Notes: generated by a model from the letters alone, not told the origin. A DNA stretch of 64,000 bases from Amphritea japonica ATCC BAA-1530 (GCF_016592435.1 NZ_AP014545.1:3356693-3420692); one strand, 5' to 3'; positions 39,973 to 50,032 are shown, numbered from the stretch's first letter. Numbers and translations: made by a program.

Positions 39973-41688
39973 ATGAATCACGTCATCGAGCCCAAAGCTC
40001 CTGAAACAACCGATATCCACCATCTGGCACAACAGATACGTTTTCAAAAAAACGACGGGACGATCTGGTTTGGCGAACAACGGATGCTGCTGTTACAACT
40101 GGCGTCACTCGCAGACTTCCGTAAAGAGCAAATTCTCACCGTCGGTCTGGAAAGAGCTAAAGGTTTCTTTATGCGCCTGGGTTACAACCTTGGTCAGAAA
40201 GATGCCGAGCTGGTACGGCGACTCACCGGAGATATATCTCCCGAAGCGATGTTCCGAGCGGGGCTTCAACTTCACTCCCTCAAGGGTTCTGTTCGGGCTG
40301 AAGAGCATAAGCTCGAGATCGACCCTGACAATAATCATTTCTTCTGTCAGCTGACAATGCATGACTCTTATGAAGCCGAAATGTTTATCTCCGAGCTGGG
40401 ACTTACCGATGGACCTTGCTGCTGGGCATTGATTGGCCATGCCAGCAGCTTTGCATCGGAGCTTCTGGGCCAGGAAATCATCTTTAAAGAGAAGGAGTGT
40501 CGGGGCTGCGAAGACAGCAACTGTTTGTTTGAAGGCAGACCTGCCAAAGAGTGGGATGATTATGCGAGCTACCGCGAATATTTCAATAGTGCACCGATTA
40601 TCGAAGAGCTCTATGAATTACAGGATCAAATCTCTGTCTTACGCCATAAGATTGCTGATACCGGCACGTTAGGGAACTTCCTCGGTAAATCAACCGGATT
40701 CCAGAAGGTCTGCAATCTGGCCAATAAAGCCTCCACTGGCAGGGTGTCTGTACTACTGCTGGGTGAAACCGGCGTGGGTAAAGAACTGGTCGCTAAAGGT
40801 ATTCATAATAATAGCGAACGAGCTCAGGAACCTTTTATCGCCGTCAACTGCGCCGCCATTCCACAAGATTTGATTGAATCAGAGCTGTTCGGTGTAGAAA
40901 AAGGCGCCTACACCGGCGCCACCCAATCCCGGGCGGGACGCTTTGAACGTGCCAACCATGGCACTATTTTCCTCGATGAGGTGATCGAACTATCACCCAG
41001 AGCTCAGGCAACCCTGCTGCGCGTACTCCAGGAACACGAACTGGAGCGTGTCGGCGACAATAGAACGCGAAAAATCGATGTACGGGTTATTGCTGCGACC
41101 AACGAATCACTGTTAACAGCCGTTGAAGAGGGTCGCTTTCGAGCCGACCTCTATTACCGCCTTAATGTTTATCCCATTGATATCCCACCCTTGCGGGAGC
41201 GTCGTGAAGATATCCCGATGCTGGTCGCCCACTTCCTGAAGAAATACGAATCATTTTACAACCTGAAAACCCTTGGCCTATCAGAGCTGGCAACCAAAGC
41301 GGTGTTGAACTACGACTGGCCCGGCAATGTGCGAGAACTGGAAAATATGATCGAGCGGGGTCTGATTCTGGCGGAGAACGGCGAAGCCATCGCAGCCCAG
41401 TATCTCTTTCCAAGCCTGAACCTGGACAGTGATACCCAGGTAATCTCTGCATCAGGAGCATTAGTCAACAACCATCAAACAAAGACTAGTGATGTAACCT
41501 CTGAACCCTCCGGGAGCTGGCTGGACGAAGCTATTACTCAGATGGGATCGATGGAAAAAATTGAAGAAGCCATCCTCAGGCACGCTATCGAGAGCGCCGA
41601 ATACAACGTATCGGAAGCCGCCAGGGTGTTAGGTATGAGCCGCCCTACGCTCGCCTACCGGCTGAAAAAGCTCAACATTGAGATATAA
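39973..41688 (+). CDS. dmpR: DmpR/XylR-family sigma-54 activator of phenol catabolism
   Basis: 571 residues, the length of XylR/DmpR. N-terminal aromatic-sensing domain (about 20-120), V4R domain with conserved Cys (CRGCEDSNCLFEGRP, about 176-190), AAA+ ATPase with Walker A GETGVGKE (about 261), the sigma-54 contact loop as GAYTGA (about 311, Tyr variant of GAFTGA) and GTIFLDEV (Walker B). A C-terminal Fis-type helix-turn-helix (SEAARVLGMSRPTLAYRLKK) follows. It should bind phenols directly and open sigma-54 promoters at a distance. Two sigma-54 promoters lie in this window. Confidence 0.9.
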   Translation: MNHVIEPKAPETTDIHHLAQQIRFQKNDGTIWFGEQRMLLLQLASLADFRKEQILTVGLERAKGFFMRLGYNLGQKDAELVRRLTGDISPEAMFRAGLQLHSLKGSVRAEEHKLEIDPDNNHFFCQLTMHDSYEAEMFISELGLTDGPCCWALIGHASSFASELLGQEIIFKEKECRGCEDSNCLFEGRPAKEWDDYASYREYFNSAPIIEELYELQDQISVLRHKIADTGTLGNFLGKSTGFQKVCNLANKASTGRVSVLLLGETGVGKELVAKGIHNNSERAQEPFIAVNCAAIPQDLIESELFGVEKGAYTGATQSRAGRFERANHGTIFLDEVIELSPRAQATLLRVLQEHELERVGDNRTRKIDVRVIAATNESLLTAVEEGRFRADLYYRLNVYPIDIPPLRERREDIPMLVAHFLKKYESFYNLKTLGLSELATKAVLNYDWPGNVRELENMIERGLILAENGEAIAAQYLFPSLNLDSDTQVISASGALVNNHQTKTSDVTSEPSGSWLDEAITQMGSMEKIEEAILRHAIESAEYNVSEAARVLGMSRPTLAYRLKKLNIEI

Positions 41689-41720
41689 CCCATGAACCCG
41701 ACCAACAAACAGGATAAGAA

Positions 41721-42770
41721 GTGAACAATATGGCATTAAAACTCAGTGTTGTAGATCAAGCACCTGTACATAACGGTCAGTCTCAAAGCGAGGCTTTACA
41801 TAGTTCGACACAGCTGGCGCAGTTATGCGATATTCTGGGCTATCATCGTTTCTGGGTTGCTGAGCATCACGATACCGCCAGCTACTCCAGCTCATGTCCT
41901 GAAGTACTCATCTCCCATATCGCCCAAAACACGAAGAACATTCGTGTAGGCAGTGGCGGTATAATGTTGTCACACTACAGCCCCCTGAAAGTGGCTGAGT
42001 TGTTTCGGACACTGGAGGCGCTTAATCCAGGTCGAATCGATCTTGGCGTCGGGCGAGCGCCTGGCGGGACAGATATTACCAGCCAGGCACTGGCCTTTCC
42101 TAACCAGCCAAGGGATCCGGCACTTTATCCACAGTTGCTGAGTGATCTGAGTGATTTCCTACACGATAGCAAATCACCAAGCCGCAATTTCCATAAGGTC
42201 AACGCCTCCCCTATTGGTGCTCAGGCACCCGAATTGTGGACGCTGGGGTCGAGTAGCGGTAGCGTTGATCTGGCCGCAGAGTTGGGGCTGGGATTCGTTC
42301 TGGCACTGTTTATCGGCACCCACTCCCGGCCCACCGATATTATTCAGCGTTATAAAAAGCTGTTTCGACCCAATGGTAATGGCGCCGAAAAAGCTCAGGC
42401 GATTATCTCTGTTGCCTGCCTGTGCGCTGATAGCAAAGAGGAAGCCGCTTATCTGGCAGCACCGAATATGTATTGGAAGGTAATGGCATTCCGGCATGGC
42501 ATCAGGGAGAGCATCCGCTCTCCGGAAGAAGCACTGAATCTTTACCGCAAGCTTTCCCCTTCTGACCAGGATTATTATCAAACCACTCTGGATACGGTTA
42601 TTTCCGGAACAGCTACTGAGTGCAGGACAGAAATTGAACAGCTGGCAGGCCGCTATGACGTTGACGAAGTCATGCTGGTTAATGTGGTTTATGATTTCGC
42701 CGACCGCTGCGCCAGCTACAGCAAGCTGATGGCAGAGTTCACCGGTTTAAACCCCACTACCGCAATCTGA
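41721..42770 (+). CDS. LLM-class flavin-dependent oxidoreductase
   Basis: 349 residues, luciferase-like monooxygenase family: LSVVDQAPVHNGQS at the start, YHRFWVAEHHDT (about 45-56), RVGSGGIMLSHYSPLKVAE, RIDLGVGRAPGG and ELWTLGSSSGS. It uses FMNH2 and oxygen on an unknown substrate. It follows the DmpR-like gene by 32 bp and may be co-transcribed. GTG 41721 has AGGA six bases upstream; ATG 41730 is an equal alternative. Confidence 0.9.
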   Translation: MNNMALKLSVVDQAPVHNGQSQSEALHSSTQLAQLCDILGYHRFWVAEHHDTASYSSSCPEVLISHIAQNTKNIRVGSGGIMLSHYSPLKVAELFRTLEALNPGRIDLGVGRAPGGTDITSQALAFPNQPRDPALYPQLLSDLSDFLHDSKSPSRNFHKVNASPIGAQAPELWTLGSSSGSVDLAAELGLGFVLALFIGTHSRPTDIIQRYKKLFRPNGNGAEKAQAIISVACLCADSKEEAAYLAAPNMYWKVMAFRHGIRESIRSPEEALNLYRKLSPSDQDYYQTTLDTVISGTATECRTEIEQLAGRYDVDEVMLVNVVYDFADRCASYSKLMAEFTGLNPTTAI

Positions 42771-42993
42771 AAGTTGCCTTGTCTGACAGCACTGACAAGC
42801 GCCTTGTGTATTAGCTGCAACGGTCGCTTGTTGATCTTCCTCGTCACTCCCCTTACTCGCCTAACTCCTCCCTTCACAACACATATTCCTCAGTTTCATC
42901 TTTAATACCGCCTGTTTTCTCAAGAAAACTGAAAGTAAATTGAGGTAGCTATTGAATCGTTGGGTAGATCAATTGCCAGCCCCTAGCGGCCAA

Positions 42994-43020
42994 TAAAAAG
43001 CCCGGGCATTGCCCGGGCTT
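42994..43020 (-). terminator. Terminator of the RND/DUF1302/DUF1329 operon
   Basis: AAGCCCGGGC and GCCCGGGCTT form a perfect 10-bp stem around a 2-3 nt loop; the minus strand continues with T. The 220 bp between it and the LLM gene show no feature. Confidence 0.9.
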
Positions 43021-43056
43021 ATTCACCTACCTATCTGTTTAATAACCTCAGAACAC

Positions 43057-44367
43057 TTACTTACCGGAAGCCCGCAGATTCTGAACAGTCATCTTACTTT
43101 GCGGTGTCAGAGAAGGATCCACAATCCCCTTAAACTGACCGGTAGTACAATGCTGCGCCTGCATATCGACCATAGTGAAGGCATCATCAATCGCAACACC
43201 TTTACCCTTATTCTGTGGCAGATGGTGATCAGGATGAGCCTGACCTATAGACCAGCTTTTCCACATATCACCTTTACGATCGTACGTAATGTTACGAGGA
43301 ATGGTGAATGTTTGTGCATCAATAAAGTGCTGACGCTTACTGATCGGGTGATTTGGATCAACCGACGCGGACTCAACTTCATACACTTTACGCAGCTGAT
43401 AAGTCACGTTAGGAAAACAATTTCCCTTACCGCCAAAGGCCACGACCTGATAGCCCTCATCATCCTTATGAGACTCACTATCCAGTTCCATCTCGTTGTG
43501 GTTATACATAGGAACCAGCATGTTGCGAGCGCCTTTGAAGGTCCAGTTCATATCGGAGATACGACCGTTATAGCCTTCAAAATCTTCAATCATTACGTCT
43601 GATCCAAGAAACGAGTCTGTCACCTGACCGGAAGATAAGCGACGCACACGACGCTGGAAACCCAGATAGAGGTAGGCATTATCACGTTTCAGATCATCCT
43701 CAAAACGCTGAATCAGCAACTGCGTATTCTTAACATCGAACGGCTCCAGCACCTGTACATAGATACCACGGAACAGATTCGACGGATTTGGCGTAATTGC
43801 CGGAGTCGGAGTCTGCTCAGTACGATGCGTAAAGTTGAGGAAGTGGAAGTTAAACTTCAGTGTTCGTTCCAGCTTACCGGTCTCCATATTACGGAATTTC
43901 CAGTAGAACGGCATAATGGCAGCTGAATCTCCCCAGTTATAGCCATACTTATAGTTCCAGGCCAGCTTTTCACCCGCACGTGGATCATCTAATGAAGGCT
44001 CTGCAGGGAAGGGACGGCCCGCCACTGAACCACTAATCTCACCAGGATTATCACCCAGCTTTACATTAGCAAGGTTCGCTTTAGTGGCTTCGACGTAGCT
44101 CGAGTGCAGATCAAACGAGGTTGTTTCACCAACTTTAACCTCCGTATCACCGGCTTTAATAAACTCATACATTGCCGGATCAAGTATCTCTTTGAACTGA
44201 TCAACATTACCCTGATTAATGGTCATACCTGCACTCAGACCAGTATATGACGGCACACCACTTTTATAGGGATAGAAAGAGTTTTCCACATCCTGATCTG
44301 TCGCAGCCATCGCTGAAGTTGATACCGCGGCAGTCAACGCCAGTGATATAAACGTTTTATTAAACAT
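43057..44367 (-). CDS. DUF1329 outer-membrane-associated protein
   Basis: 436 residues with a signal peptide (about 1-21, ending AMAA-TD). DUF1329 features: a long beta-rich, Tyr/Trp/Asn-rich body (AWNYKYGYNWGDSAAIMPFYWK, seen as about residues 140-160) and RKVYEVES. LolA/LolB-like fold in the family. It almost always occurs with DUF1302, an RND permease and a YCF48 protein, as here, in operons for hydrophobic compounds. Likely a periplasmic carrier in that transport system. Confidence 0.9.
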   Translation of the reverse strand: MFNKTFISLALTAAVSTSAMAATDQDVENSFYPYKSGVPSYTGLSAGMTINQGNVDQFKEILDPAMYEFIKAGDTEVKVGETTSFDLHSSYVEATKANLANVKLGDNPGEISGSVAGRPFPAEPSLDDPRAGEKLAWNYKYGYNWGDSAAIMPFYWKFRNMETGKLERTLKFNFHFLNFTHRTEQTPTPAITPNPSNLFRGIYVQVLEPFDVKNTQLLIQRFEDDLKRDNAYLYLGFQRRVRRLSSGQVTDSFLGSDVMIEDFEGYNGRISDMNWTFKGARNMLVPMYNHNEMELDSESHKDDEGYQVVAFGGKGNCFPNVTYQLRKVYEVESASVDPNHPISKRQHFIDAQTFTIPRNITYDRKGDMWKSWSIGQAHPDHHLPQNKGKGVAIDDAFTMVDMQAQHCTTGQFKGIVDPSLTPQSKMTVQNLRASGK

Positions 44368-44397
44368 AATGATTTACCTTCTTATAGTTATATTCGC

Positions 44398-46029
44398 TTA
44401 AAAGCTGTAACGAACAGACATCTGGAATTCATCTTCCTGATTAGCAACACCGATAGGGCCATTCAGGAAACGCGCCAGTGGTTCTGTTTGAACACCACCC
44501 GCAGCCCCTCCGGTAACAGACCAGGGAAACTTCTTCTCGCCACCCTCTTTAATGTTGAAGCCAGCATTCACTTTCCAGTGATCATCGATCAGATATTCGA
44601 TGCTCGGCGCAATAGCAGTTGCCTCTGCAGCAAAGTCGTGGGCGATAATGATCTGAGGGCTGAGACGGTTATTCACATAGAAGCCTTTGAATAACATTGT
44701 TGCGATCCAGTTCTCCGCTTCATTTGGCATATCCCTTTCGTGATCGAGGATATGTTCACCAAACAGCTGAGTGGACAGTAAGAAAGCACTACGAGTACCT
44801 AGCTCAGGAATCGTTATATTCTTATCAAAGCCGATAACGTAACGGAACATATCGGTCTCTTTATAACCGTAAGCATCCCGTGGCTGCTCTTCACCCTGGG
44901 TGTAAGACGTTTCAAGACGCCATACCGCATCCTGGTTCATCGAATAGTAATCGATAGAACCACCGATCAGATTAACCTCAGGAAAATGGATATTGAACAG
45001 TCCAAAATTGGAACCAGGGACTGGACTAACGCCGTTGCCATTAGTATGTATAGAAGGTAGCTGCTGACGATAGTGCAACGCGTTCAGAGAGAACGTCGCA
45101 TCCCCATACACGCCTTCCCATTTCAGGCCGAATTGAGAGTTAGCTAATGACCAGTCATGTTCTTCGACATCATTGATGACGTATGGACCGCCGCCAATAA
45201 TTCTTGAGGAAAAGAAACAACCGGCATCAACGATACGATACGCCTGACCACAGGTACCCAGATTATGGGGACGGAACTTATCAATATTCCACACAACGGA
45301 TAAGTTGGAGTCATCAAAAATCTCATTCGGGCCCATACGCCATTCGGCGGTCAGCATCCATTGAGGGATACGGATATCTTCCAGCTCGTCATAGATATTA
45401 TGACGTGAGTAATCCACCGGATTGATTACATCCAACACCCGGAACAGGTCAGTCTTGCCCCAGACCACTTGCTGCTTACCGAAGCTAAGATTAATAATAT
45501 CGCCATTATCCAGCTGCTTATCAGCAGAGATATACAACTCACGAATAAAATCCAGCTGATCGTTGAAGTCTGGATATTTAGCGTCTTTCTCGTCCTGATC
45601 CATATAGCCATCAAGGTTGTCACACAGGGCCGGATCATTTTCACAAGGAAGGGGTGTTCCCGGCTGTAAGATCGTTGAAGACAAATCCTGTTCGTGCCAG
45701 TTAGCGCCCAAATACTCTTCGGTTGCATCTTTACCGAACTCATCGTCATTCAGGTCATAAACACCATCATAAGTCGCCCGCAACGTACCGTTAATAGACA
45801 CATTACTCCAGCTATCAGATTCGATAGGCTTAGAAAATTCAGCCTGAGCAGTGTTTCGGAATTTTGACAGTCCAACACCATCACGCAGATAAGTCGCGTT
45901 CTCAACGAAGCCGGCCCATTCCGTATCCGCCGCTACCGCAGTACCGGTATAACCGGCTGCCATAGCAGTCACTCCCACAGCCACTCCCGCAGCCAGTTTA
46001 TTCATCGTCGTTATTATTCTTTTCGACAT
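44398..46029 (-). CDS. DUF1302 outer membrane channel
   Basis: 543 residues. Signal peptide (about 1-34, ending VAA-DTEW), then a beta-barrel rich in alternating aromatic strands, ending in an aromatic residue (QMSVRYSF), as outer membrane barrels do. LSFGKQQVVWGKTDLFRVLDVINPVDYSRHN (about 184-214, in parts) is the DUF1302 core. It is the outer-membrane partner of the RND permease upstream and 30 bp before DUF1329. GAAGGGG ribosome site. Confidence 0.92.
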   Translation of the reverse strand: MSKRIITTMNKLAAGVAVGVTAMAAGYTGTAVAADTEWAGFVENATYLRDGVGLSKFRNTAQAEFSKPIESDSWSNVSINGTLRATYDGVYDLNDDEFGKDATEEYLGANWHEQDLSSTILQPGTPLPCENDPALCDNLDGYMDQDEKDAKYPDFNDQLDFIRELYISADKQLDNGDIINLSFGKQQVVWGKTDLFRVLDVINPVDYSRHNIYDELEDIRIPQWMLTAEWRMGPNEIFDDSNLSVVWNIDKFRPHNLGTCGQAYRIVDAGCFFSSRIIGGGPYVINDVEEHDWSLANSQFGLKWEGVYGDATFSLNALHYRQQLPSIHTNGNGVSPVPGSNFGLFNIHFPEVNLIGGSIDYYSMNQDAVWRLETSYTQGEEQPRDAYGYKETDMFRYVIGFDKNITIPELGTRSAFLLSTQLFGEHILDHERDMPNEAENWIATMLFKGFYVNNRLSPQIIIAHDFAAEATAIAPSIEYLIDDHWKVNAGFNIKEGGEKKFPWSVTGGAAGGVQTEPLARFLNGPIGVANQEDEFQMSVRYSF

Positions 46030-46095
46030 CGGTTTAACCCCTTCAGGTTTACTTGTTTTACAAAAAATGCGTTTAAAATACCCCCATGCAGATGA

Positions 46096-48498
46096 TCAGC
46101 CGTGGATCACGCCATCTTCATCGACATAAGCTTCACAGATAAATTTCGGTTTAAAGACCAGCACCCAGGAAGGCACCAGCAACATCGCTGCTGCACCATT
46201 GAGAATGACCATCACAGACAGCAATAACGCTGCATCTGCCTGAAAGCGCAAGTCTGAAAGGATGACCCACATAACAATGCCGGCTATCAGGGTAATAGCG
46301 GTAAAACTGATCGCTAAACCAGTCGTGCGGATAGCGGTTCTCACTGCTTTGGCCAGGTCCCTCTCGTTCACCATTTCAGAGCGGATCCTGTCCATCATGT
46401 AGATGGAGTAGTCGATACCCACACCAACACCCACCGCGATAATTGGCACCGTATTGATGTTAATACCCATCTGAGTAATACCCATGTAGGCATACGTCAG
46501 CGTGGTCGCAAACATCATTGCCATAAACATCATCATGCCCGCTTGCAGTGAGGTGTAGAAAAACATCACCATCGCGAAGATCAACAGGAAAACTAAGGGT
46601 AATACCCACAGATTGGTCTCGTAAGCAGCTTCATTCATCGCCGCAGTAACACCGATAGTGCCGCCCGCCAGACGTATCTGTAGCCCTTCAACCTTGCCTT
46701 CATTTGCCTCTATCCACTGTTTTGCAGAATGGATCGCACGGCGAATCGTTTCACCCTGATGGTCCTTATAGAAGAACACCAGGTTGGCAATACGCTCATC
46801 GGTATCAACAAACTCATTCAACGCGCCCGGAATTGGACTGGACATCATGTAGGTAAACATCAAGCCACCGACATATTGCGCATCACCAGGGATCTGCATC
46901 CAACGTGGATCATCGTTATGGAGTAAGCGATTAACCTGCATAATCAAATCGGGTACGCCTTTTGCCCCACCCACTTCTGGGTCCAGCAACATATGTCGTT
47001 CCAGATCCGCCAGCGCCCTCAATACTTCAGGCCGTTTGATACCGCCTTTTTCATCGGTTTGAGCAACGATATAGAGCTCTTCTGAGCCAGGAAAACTATC
47101 ATTAATGGCGCCGGATGAGACGTTGTAGTCATGATCCTGATAGAGGATGGGAGAGCCAGGCTCAGATTCACCAATCACCACTTTAGACGCGAAGAACCAT
47201 CCCCCTACCAGCAACAAAGCTCCCATCATCAGAGCATTTCGGGCTGACTTTTCAGTACTTACCAGATCAGCACAGATGTAACCGACATTGCGAAACAGGT
47301 TATGTTTAACTGCATAGTTTTTTGGCTTAGGCAGTACTGATAGCAACATCGGTACGGCCAGCAATACGGTAATGATGATGGACAGCGCCCAGAGGGAAGC
47401 GTAGTGAGCCAGTTTCGTATTCAACGGAATCGAACCGATTGCGATCAACAACAGTCCTATGGCATCAGAAACAACGCCTAAACTGCCCGGCCTGAATAGA
47501 TTCTCAAACGTCAACTGAGCAGCTTTTTTATGATCTGCATGCTCATTCAATTCAAGATAGTAACGCTCTACGATCTGAATACCGTGAGACATCGCCCGGG
47601 CCGAGATAAGAAAGGGGATAACCAACCCTAACGGGTCCAGGTTGTAGCCAAACAGGGAGATAATACCGATACCCCAGATGGTAGATACCACCACCGCAGC
47701 CAGTGGAATCAAAACCCCGTAAGCTTTACGAAAATAGAAGATCAACAGCGCAATCATAATCAGCGCCGTAAACATAAAGATCTCAATGATCTGTCCCAGG
47801 TACTGGTATGCCCAACCCACAAGCATCGGCTGTCCCGTCACATGAATCTTAAAACCTTCAGCACCTTCATCTGCGCGCATCTGCTGGATCGCATCAAAGG
47901 TTTTAACATAATCCAGCTGACCCTCATTCAGCTGCGCCTTAACCAGCGCCATCTTCATATCAGGACTAACCAAAGGACCGTAAACCCGTGGATTAGCTAC
48001 AATATCCTGACGTAGAAGTTCCAGCTCCAGCTCACTAATTTCACCGCCCTGGGGATCGTAGTAAGACTCCGAGTTAACATTACCCTCGGGGGTCATCCAT
48101 ACTTTGCGCGAATTCCGGTGCGTCACACTGGCAACTAAGTTGTGGTTAATACCCGGCAAACTATCGACGGCCTGGGTCACACGATGGATACGTGCCAGCG
48201 CTTCATTACTGAAGATATCGCCGTTTTCTACTTCCACTCCGACAATAACGACATTGGCGCCACCAAAAGACTCCTTAATTTCATTATGGAGTTCAATGTA
48301 GGTGTGCTCCTGCGGCAGCAGATCGGCAAAATCAGAGTACATTTTAACGCCCGGAATCTGACTGGCGAAAAACAGAGTAATCGCCAGAATCAAGCCCAGT
48401 ACGACCTTAGGATGGTGAAAAATACGCTCATCCAGATTGTGCAACAGGTGAGTGAGCTTATGGGATTGTGCAGATGCTTTATCAGACATATCCGTCAT
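46096..48498 (-). CDS. RND/MMPL-family transporter
   Basis: 800 residues, twelve membrane segments in two six-helix halves, each with a large periplasmic loop after the first helix (about 30-50 and 435-455 membrane segments). GVGVGIDYSIYMMDRIRSE at about residue 690 is the conserved MMPL/RND helix 10 region; a sterol-sensing-like segment lies around SARAMSHGIQIVERYY. It probably moves hydrophobic or amphipathic molecules across the envelope with DUF1302 and DUF1329. Direction and substrate are unknown. 42 bp after the YCF48 gene. Confidence 0.93.
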   Translation of the reverse strand: MTDMSDKASAQSHKLTHLLHNLDERIFHHPKVVLGLILAITLFFASQIPGVKMYSDFADLLPQEHTYIELHNEIKESFGGANVVIVGVEVENGDIFSNEALARIHRVTQAVDSLPGINHNLVASVTHRNSRKVWMTPEGNVNSESYYDPQGGEISELELELLRQDIVANPRVYGPLVSPDMKMALVKAQLNEGQLDYVKTFDAIQQMRADEGAEGFKIHVTGQPMLVGWAYQYLGQIIEIFMFTALIMIALLIFYFRKAYGVLIPLAAVVVSTIWGIGIISLFGYNLDPLGLVIPFLISARAMSHGIQIVERYYLELNEHADHKKAAQLTFENLFRPGSLGVVSDAIGLLLIAIGSIPLNTKLAHYASLWALSIIITVLLAVPMLLSVLPKPKNYAVKHNLFRNVGYICADLVSTEKSARNALMMGALLLVGGWFFASKVVIGESEPGSPILYQDHDYNVSSGAINDSFPGSEELYIVAQTDEKGGIKRPEVLRALADLERHMLLDPEVGGAKGVPDLIMQVNRLLHNDDPRWMQIPGDAQYVGGLMFTYMMSSPIPGALNEFVDTDERIANLVFFYKDHQGETIRRAIHSAKQWIEANEGKVEGLQIRLAGGTIGVTAAMNEAAYETNLWVLPLVFLLIFAMVMFFYTSLQAGMMMFMAMMFATTLTYAYMGITQMGININTVPIIAVGVGVGIDYSIYMMDRIRSEMVNERDLAKAVRTAIRTTGLAISFTAITLIAGIVMWVILSDLRFQADAALLLSVMVILNGAAAMLLVPSWVLVFKPKFICEAYVDEDGVIHG

Positions 48499-48541
48499 TC
48501 CAAATTTATTATTGTTAAATCAGTGATTTTTCTAAGACAGC

Positions 48542-49555
48542 TCAGATATCGACCGTAAATAAAGCACCCCAGCCTCCAGAGACCAGCAGTCGTTTCTCAT
48601 CTATCTGTTTACCAGCCCGCAGATAAACCGGAACCTTCGGCGCATCCAGTTTGTGCCACTTATCATCCTGTTTTTCTAATACGGTGCCGTGATCACCAAA
48701 GGCAAACAGCCGGGTTTCATTAGCGTAGAAGTTGTAGATCGGAGACTCAGTTGGTGTGGCCTGTTTTTGCCAGGTCAGCCCACCATCTGTAGTAGAAAGA
48801 ATGGTGCCACCCAAGCCTGCGACCCAACCGATAGAAGCATTACTAAAGTGACTCCCCAATGGGAAAAATTCATTCGGAATAGGTTCTTGAATCGCCCAGT
48901 TCTGGCCGCCGTCTTCAGTACGAGCCATAAAACCAAACTCGCCTACCGCTACAGCATTATCTTGATCAAAGAACTGTATGCTTGAGATTGTCGCATCTTC
49001 ATTCAGGCTCAACTCAGTCCAGTTAGCACCTTTATCATGACTGCTCATCAGCGTAGTGAAGCTGCCTGTTGCCCAGTAGCTATTATCCGGACCACAAGTC
49101 ACCGAAATGAGGCTTTCAGAGGTAGGAATATCACTGCTGCGCCAGCTAGCTCCCTGGTCATCGCTGATCCATAGCTGATGCTCCATACTCAAAGCGATCA
49201 GACTGTCATCAGGGCAGGTTTCAACCGCCACAAAGTTTGGCTTAGACTCAAGCTCCTGACGCTGCCAATTGAGTTCTGGTGCACTGCCGGTCAACACCAA
49301 ACCATCAGAGCCGACAACGATAATTACATCTTTACTTTTAGCCAGCGCCTGCAGCTGATCAGTACGCCGTACTGACTTACTTTTCTCCTGCTCTATACCT
49401 TCCAGATTCAAGGGCGCTTCACAGCCAGTTAACAACAACGGCAACGTTATCGACGCCAGCAGTGCAGCCGATTTAAAACCAGAAACGGCCTGACCTGATT
49501 TACCTTCCGTCTGTTGATCAGTTTTCTGGAGCCTTGTTGTATTTATTGCTCTCAT
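48542..49555 (-). CDS. YCF48-like beta-propeller lipoprotein
   Basis: 337 residues. Lipoprotein signal (LPLLLTGC, Cys at about 45) after a long basic N-terminus, then a BNR/YCF48 propeller with repeats of the form WRSSDIPTSESLISVTCGPD, SSHDKGANWTELSL, ARTEDGGQNWAIQE and STTDGGLTWQKQ. First gene of the four-gene transport operon, right after a sigma-54 promoter. Related proteins accompany RND/DUF1302/DUF1329 sets; the role may be assembly. Confidence 0.9.
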   Translation of the reverse strand: MRAINTTRLQKTDQQTEGKSGQAVSGFKSAALLASITLPLLLTGCEAPLNLEGIEQEKSKSVRRTDQLQALAKSKDVIIVVGSDGLVLTGSAPELNWQRQELESKPNFVAVETCPDDSLIALSMEHQLWISDDQGASWRSSDIPTSESLISVTCGPDNSYWATGSFTTLMSSHDKGANWTELSLNEDATISSIQFFDQDNAVAVGEFGFMARTEDGGQNWAIQEPIPNEFFPLGSHFSNASIGWVAGLGGTILSTTDGGLTWQKQATPTESPIYNFYANETRLFAFGDHGTVLEKQDDKWHKLDAPKVPVYLRAGKQIDEKRLLVSGGWGALFTVDI

Positions 49556-49600
49556 TTTTACGACACCACACAGTTTTATAAAATCGCTATAGGGGTTAAG

Positions 49601-49617
49601 AGCAACCCTTGTGCCAG
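49601..49617 (-). promoter_or_regulatory. Sigma-54 promoter of the YCF48-RND-DUF1302-DUF1329 operon
   Basis: Minus strand CTGGCACAAGGGTTGCT: TGGCAC, 5 bp, TTGC, a perfect -24/-12 element with GG and GC correctly spaced. It lies about 45 bp before the first gene. Confidence 0.9.
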
Positions 49618-49734
49618 AACATGACCAAGATCAACAAAATAATTTTAATTCCTTATTTTTCAGATGGTTAAAACAGCTAAAACATTTTACATCCTTATGG
49701 AATCAGATATTAAAGTATTGAGAACACTACTTTT

Positions 49735-49750
49735 TTGATTAAATAATCAG
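49735..49750. promoter_or_regulatory. DmpR/XylR-like upstream activating site
   Basis: TTGATTAAATAATCAG fits the dyad TTGA-N8-TCAA except for the last base, and the inner TGATTA/TAATCA arms are perfect. It is about 150 bp upstream of the expected sigma-54 start, the right distance for a XylR/DmpR site. Confidence 0.55.
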
Positions 49751-49756
49751 GTTTTT

Positions 49757-49788
49757 AAGCAAATGATTAAGCAAATGATTAAGCAATG
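49757..49788. repeat. 12-bp tandem repeat next to the upstream site
   Basis: AAGCAAATGATT occurs twice in tandem plus a partial third copy. The core AAATGATTAA (49761, 49773) is also found, inverted, upstream of the other sigma-54 promoter at 57632-57641. Confidence 0.8.
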
Positions 49789-49986
49789 AAGTCGTAGTGA
49801 AAGTACTGAATTAATCGCACTAACCCACGAAGAAGAGGCTCACCTAAGGCAGCTAATAAGCGCCCCATAAAGACTTTTTTATCAGACCAGTTTATCGAGG
49901 CTACTGGTCAGAAATCGTTCTCTGAGCTATCTATCTGAGCGTTGCTAAATTAACGATTGGTTCAATAATCGCAATTTACTCAAGCC

Positions 49987-50017
49987 AAAAAAAACCTCCT
50001 GATCAGGAGGTTTTTTT
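49987..50017 (-). terminator. Terminator of the meta-cleavage operon
   Basis: AAACCTCCTGATCAGGAGGTTT hairpin with A and T runs on both sides, 16 bp after dmpI. Works in either direction on paper. Confidence 0.9.
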
Positions 50018-50032
50018 AGGACTCTGGCGGTC

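Larger units (their letters stand above)
49556..50032. other. Promoter region between the transport and meta operons
   Basis: 477 bp with no gene. It holds the sigma-54 promoter, the upstream site, the 12-bp repeats and the meta-operon terminator listed separately. Confidence 0.8.

Noticed and set aside
43009-43602. 197-codon plus-strand ORF
   Set aside because: Starts in the operon terminator and runs antisense to the DUF1329 gene.
49757-49788. CRISPR or satellite repeat
   Set aside because: Only about 2.6 copies of a 12-bp unit, in a promoter region; more likely regulatory or slippage.
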